Part shown: positions 1 through 8,778 of the stretch, piece by piece
Layout: every line of letters begins with the position of its first letter
How positions within the stretch are numbered: position 1 is the stretch's first letter
Source of the DNA: Elusimicrobia bacterium GWD2_63_28
Lineage (GTDB): Bacteria > Elusimicrobiota > Elusimicrobia > Elusimicrobiales > UBA9959
Assembly: GCA_001799895.1 (NCBI GenBank)
Contig: MGUI01000035.1
Span: 33,015-97,014 of the forward strand
Direction: 5' to 3'
DNA length: 64,000 nt
The notes under the pieces: model-generated
Databases searched by the model: none
What the model saw: the letters and a program-made list of their open reading frames with translations, nothing else
What the model was told of the DNA's origin: nothing
Translations under genes and position numbers: made by a program

Positions 1-1
1 G

Positions 2-1354
2 CGCCTGCGCCTGGGGGCCATGGCCTGCGGCCTCTGGGGGCTTTACCTCCTGTTTTTCAGCCTCGGCTACTCTTACTGGCTGCTCGATATAATCTTCTCC
101 ATACTGGCGCTGCTGCTGTGGCTGGGCCGCGGCCGCGCGGTTTTCTTCATCTCCGCGCTCGGGATCTTCGCCGTTATCGGCATACGGCACACCGGCAACG
201 GCTTCGTCATGGCTCTGCTGAACCTGCTGCTGTTGGCGCTGGCGCTGTGGGGCGGTGATTTTGCCGAAGAGCGGCTGGCACGCAAGGCGGCAGCCGCCGC
301 CGGAGCGCCCCGGCGCAGAAAAAGCCCGGCGCTGGCCTGGGCCACAGCCGCCCTGTTCGTCCTGCTGGCGATTTACGTAGCGCGGCCTGTGTACCTTATG
401 GTAAACCCGCCGGCCCGGCATAAAGCGCTGCTGGCCCTGGCGCCCTCTTTCCCCATACAGCCGCCGGAAACGCTGTCCCCCCAGGGAGCGCGCCTGCGCG
501 CGCATGTGGTGGAACTGGCGGACAAGATCGGGGAAAGGTCCGCCTATCAGCCCGACGAGCAGGACCAGGCCCGGGATTATATCGTCGCGCAGCTGCGCGC
601 CGACGGGTACGAGACGAAAATAATGGAGTACGCGGCGCAGCGCAAGAGCGCTTCGGGGCGCACCCGGCCTTATTACAATATCGAGGCGCGCCTCTTGCCG
701 GCTAATCCCGCTCCGGACGGCGCGTGGGTGCTGGGCGCGCATTACGACACCGCTCCCGGCACCCCGGGCGCCGACGATAACGCCAGCGCTGTAGCCGTGA
801 TGCTGGAAGCCGCCCGCCTGCTGCGCAGCCAGGCCCCGGCGCGCGAGATCCGCTTTGTCGCCTACAGCACCGAAGAGCCGCCGTCCTTCACCACGCGCGA
901 CATGGGCAGTTTCCGCTACATGAGATATCTTAAAGAGAGCGGCGTGAAGGTCTACGGCCTGCTCAATTTGGAAATGCTGGGATATTTCAATGCCAAACCC
1001 AAGTCGCAGCTGTTCCCCCCTTTCATGAGCCTCATCCATCCCGATCGGGGAGACTTCGTCTCTTTGACCAGCAACCTGGGCAGCTACGGCCTGCTGAAAT
1101 CGGTGGAGAAGACCTGGCGGCAGGGCTCGGCCTTCCCCCTGGAGACGGTTTTCCTCCCCGCCGTGCCGTCGGCCCTGTTCATCTCGGACCATTTGAATTT
1201 CTGGTTCTCCGGCGAGCGAGCCCTGATGCTTACGGATACCGCTTATTTCCGCAACCCCTTCTACCACCAGTACGGCGACACGCCCGACAAGCTGGACTAC
1301 GAAAGAATGGCCGCCGTAACGGGCGCCGTGACTTTCGTCCTAAAAACTCAGTAG
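2..1354 (+). CDS. M28-family zinc aminopeptidase with N-terminal membrane segments (5' partial)
   Basis: Membrane-anchored metallopeptidase; the M28 domain would face the periplasm and remove N-terminal residues from peptides. Several hydrophobic helices lie in the first ~80 residues, with another near residue 110. The M28 ligand set is visible: GAHYDT (about residue 240 from the ATG at 20), PGADDNAS, the Glu pair in STEEPP, LEMLG, and the late histidine in SDHLNFW. An ATG at 20 opens the frame, but the codons from base 2 are open and hydrophobic and no ribosome-binding site precedes that ATG, so the real start probably lies before the window. The family is clear; the substrate is unknown. 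Confidence 0.85.
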   Translation, partial: RLRLGAMACGLWGLYLLFFSLGYSYWLLDIIFSILALLLWLGRGRAVFFISALGIFAVIGIRHTGNGFVMALLNLLLLALALWGGDFAEERLARKAAAAAGAPRRRKSPALAWATAALFVLLAIYVARPVYLMVNPPARHKALLALAPSFPIQPPETLSPQGARLRAHVVELADKIGERSAYQPDEQDQARDYIVAQLRADGYETKIMEYAAQRKSASGRTRPYYNIEARLLPANPAPDGAWVLGAHYDTAPGTPGADDNASAVAVMLEAARLLRSQAPAREIRFVAYSTEEPPSFTTRDMGSFRYMRYLKESGVKVYGLLNLEMLGYFNAKPKSQLFPPFMSLIHPDRGDFVSLTSNLGSYGLLKSVEKTWRQGSAFPLETVFLPAVPSALFISDHLNFWFSGERALMLTDTAYFRNPFYHQYGDTPDKLDYERMAAVTGAVTFVLKTQ

Positions 1355-1378
1355 CCGCAGCGGCGCGGCCGCAAATGA

Positions 1379-1408
1379 CGAAGGGCGGACATTAAAGTCC
1401 GCCCTTCG
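1379..1408. terminator. Bidirectional intrinsic terminator between the M28 gene and mscL
   Basis: A perfect 12-bp stem (1379-1390 with 1397-1408) closes a 6-nt loop in the short gap between two convergent genes. The downstream tract is only moderately T-rich on either strand. Confidence 0.75.
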
Positions 1409-1428
1409 TCTTCTCCGCGCTAGCTGGA

Positions 1429-1872
1429 TTATTTAAGGTCCGAGGCGCAGTGCGCGCATTTCACGGCTTTGAGCGGGACGACCGAGAGGCACAGCGGGCA
1501 TTCCTTGGTGTTCGGCTCGGCGGCGGGCGCCGGCTTGTCGAATTTGGCTTTCAGCCTGTTCATCTGGCTGATCATCAGGAAGATAGCCCCGGCGACTATC
1601 AGGAAGTTGATGATGGTGTTGAGGAACAGCCCGTAGTTGATGGTGGCGGCGCCGGCCTTCTGGGCCTCGGCCAGGCTGGCGTAGGCCACGCCGGAGAGGT
1701 TGATATAGAGGCTGGAGAAATCCACGCCCCCGGTCAGCCGGCCTATGGGCGGCATTATCACATCGCTCACCAGCGAAGTGACTATCTTGCCGAAAGCGCC
1801 GCCTATGATGACGCCGACGGCCATGTCCACCACATTGCCGCGCATTATGAATTCTTTGAAGTCTTTAAGCAT
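1429..1872 (-). CDS. mscL: Large-conductance mechanosensitive channel MscL with a C-terminal zinc-ribbon tail
   Basis: Pentameric inner-membrane pore that opens under membrane tension to release solutes during hypo-osmotic shock. The N-terminus [20 protein letters not shown] and the following GGAFGKIV helix are diagnostic for TM1; a second hydrophobic helix ([18 protein letters not shown]) gives TM2. At 147 aa it has normal length. After a short Pro/Ala linker it ends in CPLC-x11-CAHC, a four-cysteine rubredoxin-like knuckle in place of the usual charged helical bundle. A purine-rich ribosome-binding site (AGGGG) precedes the ATG. Single-gene unit, convergent with the M28 gene. Confidence 0.95.
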   Translation of the reverse strand: MLKDFKEFIMRGNVVDMAVGVIIGGAFGKIVTSLVSDVIMPPIGRLTGGVDFSSLYINLSGVAYASLAEAQKAGAATINYGLFLNTIINFLIVAGAIFLMISQMNRLKAKFDKPAPAAEPNTKECPLCLSVVPLKAVKCAHCASDLK

Positions 1873-2012
1873 TTTTCCCCTGGTACTTTATTGAACCGGC
1901 CTTCAGTCCTGCGGATAGAAAGAAGAGCCTGTAAAGAATCCTACAAAAATTAGCGCGCAGTCTGCCAAGAGCTTCCCCGGCCGTCCCGGCGCTCCGGGCC
2001 TCCCCGCCTAAT

Positions 2013-2021
2013 TGATATAAT
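2013..2021 (+). promoter_or_regulatory. Extended -10 promoter of metG; probable leaderless start
   Basis: TGATATAAT (an extended -10 with TG one base before TATAAT at 2016-2021) ends six bases before the metG ATG at 2028. Transcription would therefore begin at or next to the ATG. No Shine-Dalgarno sequence and no good -35 hexamer are visible. Confidence 0.65.
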
Positions 2022-2027
2022 TCACTT

Positions 2028-3719
2028 ATGTCCAAATACCTCATCACCAGCGCCCTGCCCTACGCCAACGGCCCCATCCACTTCGGCCATATCGCCGGGG
2101 CCTACCTGCCGGCCGACATCTTTACCCGCTTCCTGCGGCAGAACGGCGAGGACGCGCTCTACATCTGCGGCACCGACGAGCACGGCGTGGCCATCACCAT
2201 CGGCGCCGAGAAGGCCGGCGTGCCGTACCAGCAGTACGTCGACGGGCATCACAAGACCATCAAGGCCTTCTTCGACAAGCTCAATATCCGCTTCGACCAT
2301 TTTTCCCGCACCACCCTGCCCGAGCATTTCCCGCTGTGCCAGGAATTTTTCCTGGACCTCCACAAGAAAGGCTTCATCAAGCCCGCCGTGGAGGCGCAGT
2401 TCTTCTGCGTCAAGTGCAACCGCTTCCTGGCGGACCGCTACGTCACCGGCGCCTGCCCCAAGTGCGGCGCGGGCGAGGTGCGCGGCGATGAGTGCACCAA
2501 GTGCGGCGAGTGGCTGGAGCCGTCCAAGATCATCGCCCCCTCCTGCAAGGTCTGCGGCAGCGTGCCGGAGATCCGCAAGGTCACCCAGTATTTCCTCGAC
2601 CTTACCGCTTTCGCCCCCCGCCTGAAGGAATGGCTGGGCGCGAAGACCGACTGGAAGCCGAACGTCCGCAACAAGGCGCTCTCCATGATTGAGGAGGGCC
2701 TGGTGCAGCGCTCCATCACCCGCGAGCTCACCTGGGGCGTGCCGGTGCCGCTGCCCGAAGCCAAGGGCAAGGTGCTCTATGTCTGGTTCGACGCGCCCAT
2801 CGGCTATATCTCGGCTACGATGGAATGGGCCAAGCTCAAGGGCGAGCCCGAGGCCTGGAAGGACTGGTGGCAGAACAAGGACAGCAAGCTCATCCATTTC
2901 ATCGGCAAGGACAATATCATCTTCCATACCATTATCTGGCCGGCCATGCTGATGGGCCAGGACAAGCCGTGGATCCTGCCCGACAATGTGCCGGGCAACG
3001 AGTTCTACAACCTGGAGAACCGCAAGTTCTCCAAGTCAGAGGGCTGGTACATAGATACCGACGACTTCTTCTCTAAGTATTCCGTGGACGCACTGCGCTA
3101 CGCCATCGCCTCCAACGGGCCCGAGACCGCGGACTCGCAGTTCCTGTGGGAAGACTTCGCCGCCCGCAACAACGAGCTGGCCGACACCCTGGGCAACCTG
3201 GTCAACCGCTGTTTCTCTTTCATGAAGAAGAACTTCGACGGCAAGATCCCCGCCGCCGGCGAGCTGAAGCCCGAGGACAGAGCACTGCTCGACGGCATGG
3301 CCCCCGCCTTCGAGGAAACCGGCGCCTTCTACCGCTCGTACAAGGTGCGGCAGGCCGTTTCCCGCGCCATGGCGCTGGCCATGGCCGCCAATAAGTACGT
3401 CAACGACACGGCCCCCTGGACGTTGCGAAAGACCGACATTGTCCGCTGCGCCACGGTGCTCAACGTGGCCTCGCGCGCCATCATAAACGCCGCGGTGCTG
3501 CTCTACCCGGTGATCCCGGACACGGCGCTGAAGATCCTGGCCAAGGCCGGCCTGCCGCCCGGCGACAAACCGCCGGACTTCAAGCCTTACGAGCCCAGCC
3601 TCGACAACATGGCGCTGGGCGAGGATAGCTCGCTGCTGTTCGCGAAGATACTGCCGGAGCAGGTGAAGGCCGAAGTGGAGAAGCTGAAAGCCATGGGAGA
3701 AGCGGCGCAGGCGAAATAA
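2028..3719 (+). CDS. metG: Methionyl-tRNA synthetase
   Basis: Class I synthetase that charges tRNA-Met in the cytoplasm. The HIGH motif is HFGH (residues 18-21) and the KMSKS motif is KFSKS (about 333-337). The connective-peptide insert carries four CxxC knuckles (about residues 127-180), as in MetG forms that bind two zinc ions. At 563 aa it ends after the anticodon-binding helical domain and lacks the C-terminal tRNA-binding (Trbp111-like) extension found in many MetG proteins. The start is supported by the homology beginning at residue 2 and by the promoter directly in front of it. Confidence 0.97.
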   Translation: MSKYLITSALPYANGPIHFGHIAGAYLPADIFTRFLRQNGEDALYICGTDEHGVAITIGAEKAGVPYQQYVDGHHKTIKAFFDKLNIRFDHFSRTTLPEHFPLCQEFFLDLHKKGFIKPAVEAQFFCVKCNRFLADRYVTGACPKCGAGEVRGDECTKCGEWLEPSKIIAPSCKVCGSVPEIRKVTQYFLDLTAFAPRLKEWLGAKTDWKPNVRNKALSMIEEGLVQRSITRELTWGVPVPLPEAKGKVLYVWFDAPIGYISATMEWAKLKGEPEAWKDWWQNKDSKLIHFIGKDNIIFHTIIWPAMLMGQDKPWILPDNVPGNEFYNLENRKFSKSEGWYIDTDDFFSKYSVDALRYAIASNGPETADSQFLWEDFAARNNELADTLGNLVNRCFSFMKKNFDGKIPAAGELKPEDRALLDGMAPAFEETGAFYRSYKVRQAVSRAMALAMAANKYVNDTAPWTLRKTDIVRCATVLNVASRAIINAAVLLYPVIPDTALKILAKAGLPPGDKPPDFKPYEPSLDNMALGEDSSLLFAKILPEQVKAEVEKLKAMGEAAQAK

Positions 3720-3740
3720 GCCGCGGCTCCCTTAAAACAG

Positions 3741-3766
3741 AAAACCCCCCGGCGGGGTTTTTTGTT
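3741..3766 (+). terminator. Intrinsic terminator of metG
   Basis: The stem AAAACCCC/GGGGTTTT (3741-3748 with 3754-3761) has a 5-nt loop and is followed by further T residues. The A-tract on the 5' side may let it also serve the convergent M15 gene. Confidence 0.85.
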
Positions 3767-3768
3767 TT

Positions 3769-4626
3769 TCAGGACTTGGTTCTTGAGTTCTTTTGTGAGG
3801 CGGTGCGGGCCGGGGCTGTTTTTTTGCCGGCCGCGGTTTTAGCGGCGCCGGGCTTGCGGGCCGCCGAGCGGGCGGCGGGTTTTTTACGGCGGGTCTTGCG
3901 GCGCACGGGGCGGCGCATCACCCAGTAGCGGCTCTTGCCCACGTCGAGGTGGGTGAAGCCCTTGTACGGGTAATAGCCTATGCCGCCGGCCCCCAGCTTG
4001 CGGCCGAAAGTCTTTACCTTGGTGGAACTGTAGCCGGGGATGCGGATGTCGGCCGCCCAGCCCAGCATGTGCAGGCTTTCCCTGGCCGCGCCGCGTATGC
4101 GGTGATTGTTCGTGGGCGTGCGGTAGCCGCTCAGGAGAGTGAGTCCCCTCTTGCCGAATTTATCCTCTACGGCGTCGAGCAGCTCTATCAGCTTCACCGA
4201 CATCTGTATCTCGCGGCCGGTAAGGCTGCAGCGCATGGCTTTATCCAGCCTGGCCAGCTCGGCCCCGTCGTAGGAGCCGTCCTCGCGGCGGTAGCGCGCG
4301 GTGATCTTCTCGCCGTTGTCGGCGCGCGTGAGGGTGAGGCTGCCGTTGCCGCCCAGGTTCACCGGCTGCGGCGCATGCGCCAGGCCGCTGCTGATGTAGA
4401 GGTATTCCTCGCCGTCTTCGCCCTCTTCCAGGGCCACCACTTCGGCCTCTGTAACGGGCGCGGTGTCGGACTCCACGGCGTAGTCGGGAATATAGGCCAG
4501 CTGCTCCAGCAGCGCGGGCGACCGCACTTCCAGCGGGTCCTCGCTGACGGGACCAAGGCCCTGCGCGGCCGCGTAAGGCGCCGGAAGCGTACCCAGTAAG
4601 ATAGAAATGATGAGGAGGTATCTCAT
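3769..4626 (-). CDS. YcbK-like M15-family peptidase (DUF882) with a Lys/Ala-rich tail
   Basis: Probable periplasmic peptidoglycan peptidase. It begins with a signal peptide (MRYLLIISILLGTLPAPYAAAQ). The catalytic core, about residues 135-230, has the M15 zinc signature: LSGYRTPTNN, then HMLGWAAD (HxxGxAxD) and FTHLDVG (HxD). The last ~55 residues are extremely rich in Lys, Arg and Ala, a low-complexity basic tail that could bind the cell wall or nucleic acid. The roughly 110 residues between signal peptide and core are of unknown function. Single-gene unit, convergent with metG. Confidence 0.8.
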   Translation of the reverse strand: MRYLLIISILLGTLPAPYAAAQGLGPVSEDPLEVRSPALLEQLAYIPDYAVESDTAPVTEAEVVALEEGEDGEEYLYISSGLAHAPQPVNLGGNGSLTLTRADNGEKITARYRREDGSYDGAELARLDKAMRCSLTGREIQMSVKLIELLDAVEDKFGKRGLTLLSGYRTPTNNHRIRGAARESLHMLGWAADIRIPGYSSTKVKTFGRKLGAGGIGYYPYKGFTHLDVGKSRYWVMRRPVRRKTRRKKPAARSAARKPGAAKTAAGKKTAPARTASQKNSRTKS

Positions 4627-4703
4627 GCGGTAGGAAGGTATTATTTTACCAAAATACCGCCGTCCCCGCTCCGCTTTTCTTGATATCGGTCAACGCCGCT
4701 CCG

Positions 4704-7700
4704 TCAGGCCGGCCGCTCCCCCTTCGAGAAATAGCCGTACAGGGCCGGCAGCACCAGCAAGGTCAGCACGGTTGAGGTAAGCAGCCCGCCTATCACCACC
4801 ACGGCCAGCGGCCGCTGCACCTCCGAGCCGGGGCCCGATGCGAACAGCATGGGCACCAGGCTGGCCACGGTTATCAGAGCCGTCATCAGCACCGGCCGCA
4901 GGCGGCGCAGGCAGCCCTCGGGGATGGCCTCAGCCATGGGCAGCCCTTTGGCGCGCAGCTGGTTGATATGCGTCACCAGCACCACGCCGTTAAGCACCGC
5001 CACGCCGAACAGGGCGATGAACCCGACGGCGGCGGGAACTGAAAGATACTGCCCCGAGACATACAGCGCCGCTATGCCGCCGGCCAGCGCCAGCGGCAGA
5101 TTCAGCAGCACCAGCACAGCCTGCCGCAGGGAGTTGAACGTAAGCGCCAACAGCAGGAAGATCAGCAGGATGGCCGCCGGGACTATCACGCCCAGCTTCT
5201 TCATGGCCCTCTGCTGGTTCTCGAACTGCCCGCCCCAGGTCAGGTAATAGCCGGCCGGCAGCGGCACGCTGCTGCGTATCTTCTCCTGGGCCTCGGCGAC
5301 AAAACCGCCCAGGTCCCGGCCGCTCACATTGGCTTCCACCAAAATACGCCGCTTGCCGAATTCGCGCCCTATCTGCACCGGGCCCTGCACGCGCTTAATG
5401 TCGGCCAGCATGGACAGCGGCACCCGCGCCCCTGACGGAGCGGTGATAACGATCTTCCCGAGCGCCCCCAGGGAATCCCGTTCGGTCTCGGGCAGCCGCA
5501 CGGTGATGTCGAAGGCCCTGTCTCCCTCGTAGACCACGCCCGCCGGGCGGCCGCCCAGCGCGGTCTCTATCACGTCGTTGATGTCGGAGACATTGAGGCC
5601 GTAGCGGGAGATCATGCTGCGGTTGAGCTCGATGTTCACATAGGCCTGCCCGCCCTGGCGCTCCATGGCCACGTCGGTAGCGCCGCGCACCTGGCCCAGC
5701 GCGGCCGCTATGCCGGCGCCTTTCCGGGTGAGCAGGTCCAGGTCGTCGCCGTAAAGGCGTATGGCCAGCTGCGACCTGGTGCCGGCCACCAGCTCGTCTA
5801 TGCGGCACTGGATGGGCTGGCTGAAGCCCACCACCACGCCCGGGATCACCGCCAGCGCGGCCCGCATCTTTTCAAAGAGCTCGTCGCGGGTTTTGGCGGT
5901 CTTCCACTCCCCGCGCGGCTTCAGCACGCCGAGGAAGCCGGTCTTCTCCACGCCGCGGGCCTCGATGGCCCGGCCGGTCCAGCCGGTCTTGGAAACCACG
6001 GTGACCAGCTCCGGGAATTTAGCTTTCAGTATCTGCTCCATCTTCTTCGCCGTCCCGGCCGAGGTGGCCAGCGAAGCCCCGGGCAGGATGGCGGTGTCCA
6101 TGTCGAAGGAGCCCTCGTCCATCACCGGCACGAACTCGGTGCCCAGAAAGGGAACCAGCGCCAGGCTCCCGGCCAGCAGCAGGGAGCCGCCGGCGAGCAC
6201 CATTTTCTTATGCGCTATGCTCCAGGCCAGCGCGGGCCGGTACAGCCGCATCGCAAAGCCCAGCAGCGGGCTTTGTTTGTCCGGCGCGGGGCGCAGCGCG
6301 GCCGCGCACAGCGCCGGTATCACGGTGAGGGACAGCAGCAGCGAAGAGAACAGCGCCAGCATCACCGTCAGCGCCAGCGGCCCGAACATCTTGCCCTCTA
6401 TGCCCTCCAGCGCGAGTATCGGGATGAAAGTCAGCGCGATGATAAGCTCGCCGAAGATGCTGGGCTTGCGCACCTCTATTATGGCCTCGGCCACGGACTT
6501 TTCGCGGTGCGCGGGGTCCCGGTCAAGGCTCAGGTGATGCAGCGCGTTCTCCACCTGTATAATGGTCGAGTCTATGATCATGCCGATGGAGATGGCGAGC
6601 CCGCCCAGCGACATCAGATTGGCGGTCATGCCGAACCAGCGCATGGCCAGGAAGGTCAGCAGCATGGCCAGCGGCAGCGCCAGGATGGTTACAAACGAGC
6701 CGCGGAAGCTCAGCAGGAACAAGTATAGAACTACGACCACTATCGCCGAGCCCTCGGCGAGCGCCTTGACGATGGTCTTAACGCTGCTGTCGATGACGGT
6801 GTCGCGCGTGTAGAACGGCGCTATCTTCAGGCCGGCGGGCAACAGCGTGCCCGAGTTTATCTCGGCCACTTTCTCCTGCACGCGGGCCACCACGGCCCGG
6901 CTGTTCTCGCCCTTGAGCATCATCACCACGCCGCCCACCGCCTCCTTTTTGCCGTCTATGTAGGAGGCGCCCTGCCGCACGGCGTGGCCTTCCTGTACGC
7001 GGGCCACGTCCTTCACCAGTACCGGGGAGCCGCCGCGGTCCGCTACCACTATCTCGCCCAGTTCCGCCGCGTTCTTTATCAGGCCCAGGCCGCGTATCAG
7101 CAGCTGTTCGCCGGCGGTCTCCAGCAGGCCGCCGCCCACGTTGGAATTATTGCGCCCGATGGCGTCATAAAGTTCTTTAAGGCTGACGCCGTACTGCGTC
7201 ATGCGCCCGGGCAGGGCCACCACCTGGTATTCCTTGATGTACCCGCCGAAAGAGTTGATCTCGCCCACGCCCGCCACGCTTTTAAGTATCGGCGCCACCA
7301 CCCAGTCTTCCAGGGTGCGCAGCTCGGCCAGCTGCTCCGGCGTTTCGTCTCCGCTCCCGGTCTCGAGCGTGTACTGGTAGATCTCGCCCATGGCCGTGGC
7401 CGGCGGGCCCATGGCTATCTCTATCCCTTCGCCCAGCTTCTCGCGCGCCTCGGTGAGGCGCTCGGAAACCTGCTGCCTGGCGAAATAAAGGTCCGTGCCG
7501 TCTTTAAAAACCACCGTGACTACCGAAATGCCGTACTTGGAGGCGGAGCGCAGCTGCGTCAGGCCCGGCAGGCCGCGCAGCACGTTCTCCACCTGGTAGG
7601 TCACCAGCTTCTCCACTTCCAGCGGGGACTTGCCCGGCGCCACCGAAACTATCTCCACCTGCACGCTGGTCACGTCGGGAAAGGCGTCTATGGGCAGCGT

Positions 7701-7802
7701 GCGCAGCGCGGCCGCGCCCACCGCGGCTATGATAAAGGCGGCCGACAGCACCAGCCATTTATGGCGGATGGAAAAATAGATGGAATTAATGAGCATGCTC
7801 AT
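4704..7802 (-). CDS. czcA: CzcA/CusA-type RND heavy-metal efflux transporter
   Basis: Inner-membrane proton-driven pump of the HME-RND family, exporting divalent or monovalent metal ions through a CBA complex. Length (1032 aa), the N-terminus IRHKWLVLSAAFIIA...LPIDAFPDVTSVQVEI and the two internally repeated membrane halves are typical. The TM4 signature reads AISIGMIIDSTIIQVEN. It keeps the second Asp and the Glu of the CzcA proton relay but has Ser where CzcA has its first Asp (DFG). Its start overlaps the adaptor gene by 17 bp. It is the last gene of the nikR-led run, so nickel or cobalt is a plausible substrate, but the sequence alone cannot decide. Confidence 0.92.
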   Translation of the reverse strand: MSMLINSIYFSIRHKWLVLSAAFIIAAVGAAALRTLPIDAFPDVTSVQVEIVSVAPGKSPLEVEKLVTYQVENVLRGLPGLTQLRSASKYGISVVTVVFKDGTDLYFARQQVSERLTEAREKLGEGIEIAMGPPATAMGEIYQYTLETGSGDETPEQLAELRTLEDWVVAPILKSVAGVGEINSFGGYIKEYQVVALPGRMTQYGVSLKELYDAIGRNNSNVGGGLLETAGEQLLIRGLGLIKNAAELGEIVVADRGGSPVLVKDVARVQEGHAVRQGASYIDGKKEAVGGVVMMLKGENSRAVVARVQEKVAEINSGTLLPAGLKIAPFYTRDTVIDSSVKTIVKALAEGSAIVVVVLYLFLLSFRGSFVTILALPLAMLLTFLAMRWFGMTANLMSLGGLAISIGMIIDSTIIQVENALHHLSLDRDPAHREKSVAEAIIEVRKPSIFGELIIALTFIPILALEGIEGKMFGPLALTVMLALFSSLLLSLTVIPALCAAALRPAPDKQSPLLGFAMRLYRPALAWSIAHKKMVLAGGSLLLAGSLALVPFLGTEFVPVMDEGSFDMDTAILPGASLATSAGTAKKMEQILKAKFPELVTVVSKTGWTGRAIEARGVEKTGFLGVLKPRGEWKTAKTRDELFEKMRAALAVIPGVVVGFSQPIQCRIDELVAGTRSQLAIRLYGDDLDLLTRKGAGIAAALGQVRGATDVAMERQGGQAYVNIELNRSMISRYGLNVSDINDVIETALGGRPAGVVYEGDRAFDITVRLPETERDSLGALGKIVITAPSGARVPLSMLADIKRVQGPVQIGREFGKRRILVEANVSGRDLGGFVAEAQEKIRSSVPLPAGYYLTWGGQFENQQRAMKKLGVIVPAAILLIFLLLALTFNSLRQAVLVLLNLPLALAGGIAALYVSGQYLSVPAAVGFIALFGVAVLNGVVLVTHINQLRAKGLPMAEAIPEGCLRRLRPVLMTALITVASLVPMLFASGPGSEVQRPLAVVVIGGLLTSTVLTLLVLPALYGYFSKGERPA

Positions 7803-8778
7803 CTCCCCCCATCTCGGCCTTCAGCATTTCGGATTTCAGCAGGAAGGCCCCTTCCACCACCACCTTATCCCCCGGCGACAGGCCCTTCTTTATTTCCACC
7901 AGCCCGTCCTTCTCGCGGCCGGTCGCCACGGGCCTGGCGGTAAATACGGTTTTCCCGGTCTTGACGAAGACGAAGGCGCCCTCCGGCCCGTTCTGCACGG
8001 CGTCGGCGCGCACCGCCACGCCCTGAAAATAGCTCCCGGTGCGCACGGAGGCGTCTATAAACATGCCGAACTTCAGCAGTCCGTCTGGGTTCTCTATCGA
8101 GACCCGCGCCTTTACCGTGCGGCTCAGCGTGTCTATCTCCGGCGAGAGCGAGACCACCGTGCCGCTGAACACCGCGTTCGGATAGGCGGCCGTCCTGATG
8201 CCGGCTTTCTGCCCGGGCTTCACCAGTTCGAGGTTCCGCTCGGGGATATCCAGCACGCCCCAGAGCGGGTCCACGTCGGTCAGGGTGACCAGGAAGCTCA
8301 TCTCGTTGACCTGGTCTCCGGCGGCGGCGTGCACCGCCGTTACGAGCCCCTTGTGCGGGGCCGTCACCTGCGTTTCGGCGCCGGCGGAGGTTGTTATTAC
8401 CGCCAGCACCTCGCCGGGCCGCACCGCGGCCCCGAGCGCGGCTGGCAGGGCCTTCACCCTGCCGGTACCGCCGGCGGTCACATGCTGCGGCTTCTGCGCG
8501 TCCTGCAGAACCCGGCCCATGGCCTGGAAGGTCTCGGCCACCGCCGCCCGGCGCATGACCTCCGTTTTTATCCCAGCTTCTGCCTGAGCCGCGGCCGTTA
8601 TTTCTACGAGCCCGCCGCCCCCGGCGTGTCCGTCCTCGTCCTCGTGCCCGTCATGACCGGCCTCCCCGGCCGCTTCATCATGCCCGGAGTGCTCTTCCGC
8701 TGGCGCCGCGGGCTTGTCGCCGCAGGCGTAAGCGCCCAGCAAAGCCGCCGCCAGGAAAAGGTTTATCAGGATCTTCAT
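7786..8778 (-). CDS. czcB: CzcB-like periplasmic adaptor (membrane fusion) lipoprotein, His-rich N-terminus
   Basis: Adaptor that links the RND pump to the outer-membrane channel. A lipoprotein signal peptide ends at Cys19. Residues ~30-55 form a His/Asp/Glu/Gly-rich stretch (EEHSGHDEAAGEAGHDGHED), probably a metal-binding lead-in. Barrel-sandwich halves and the beta-barrel domain follow (about 90-300), with the conserved turn GRVLQDAQKPQHV. The gene overlaps czcC by 4 bp and czcA by 17 bp, so the three are translationally coupled. Confidence 0.9.
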   Translation of the reverse strand: MKILINLFLAAALLGAYACGDKPAAPAEEHSGHDEAAGEAGHDGHEDEDGHAGGGGLVEITAAAQAEAGIKTEVMRRAAVAETFQAMGRVLQDAQKPQHVTAGGTGRVKALPAALGAAVRPGEVLAVITTSAGAETQVTAPHKGLVTAVHAAAGDQVNEMSFLVTLTDVDPLWGVLDIPERNLELVKPGQKAGIRTAAYPNAVFSGTVVSLSPEIDTLSRTVKARVSIENPDGLLKFGMFIDASVRTGSYFQGVAVRADAVQNGPEGAFVFVKTGKTVFTARPVATGREKDGLVEIKKGLSPGDKVVVEGAFLLKSEMLKAEMGGDEHAH

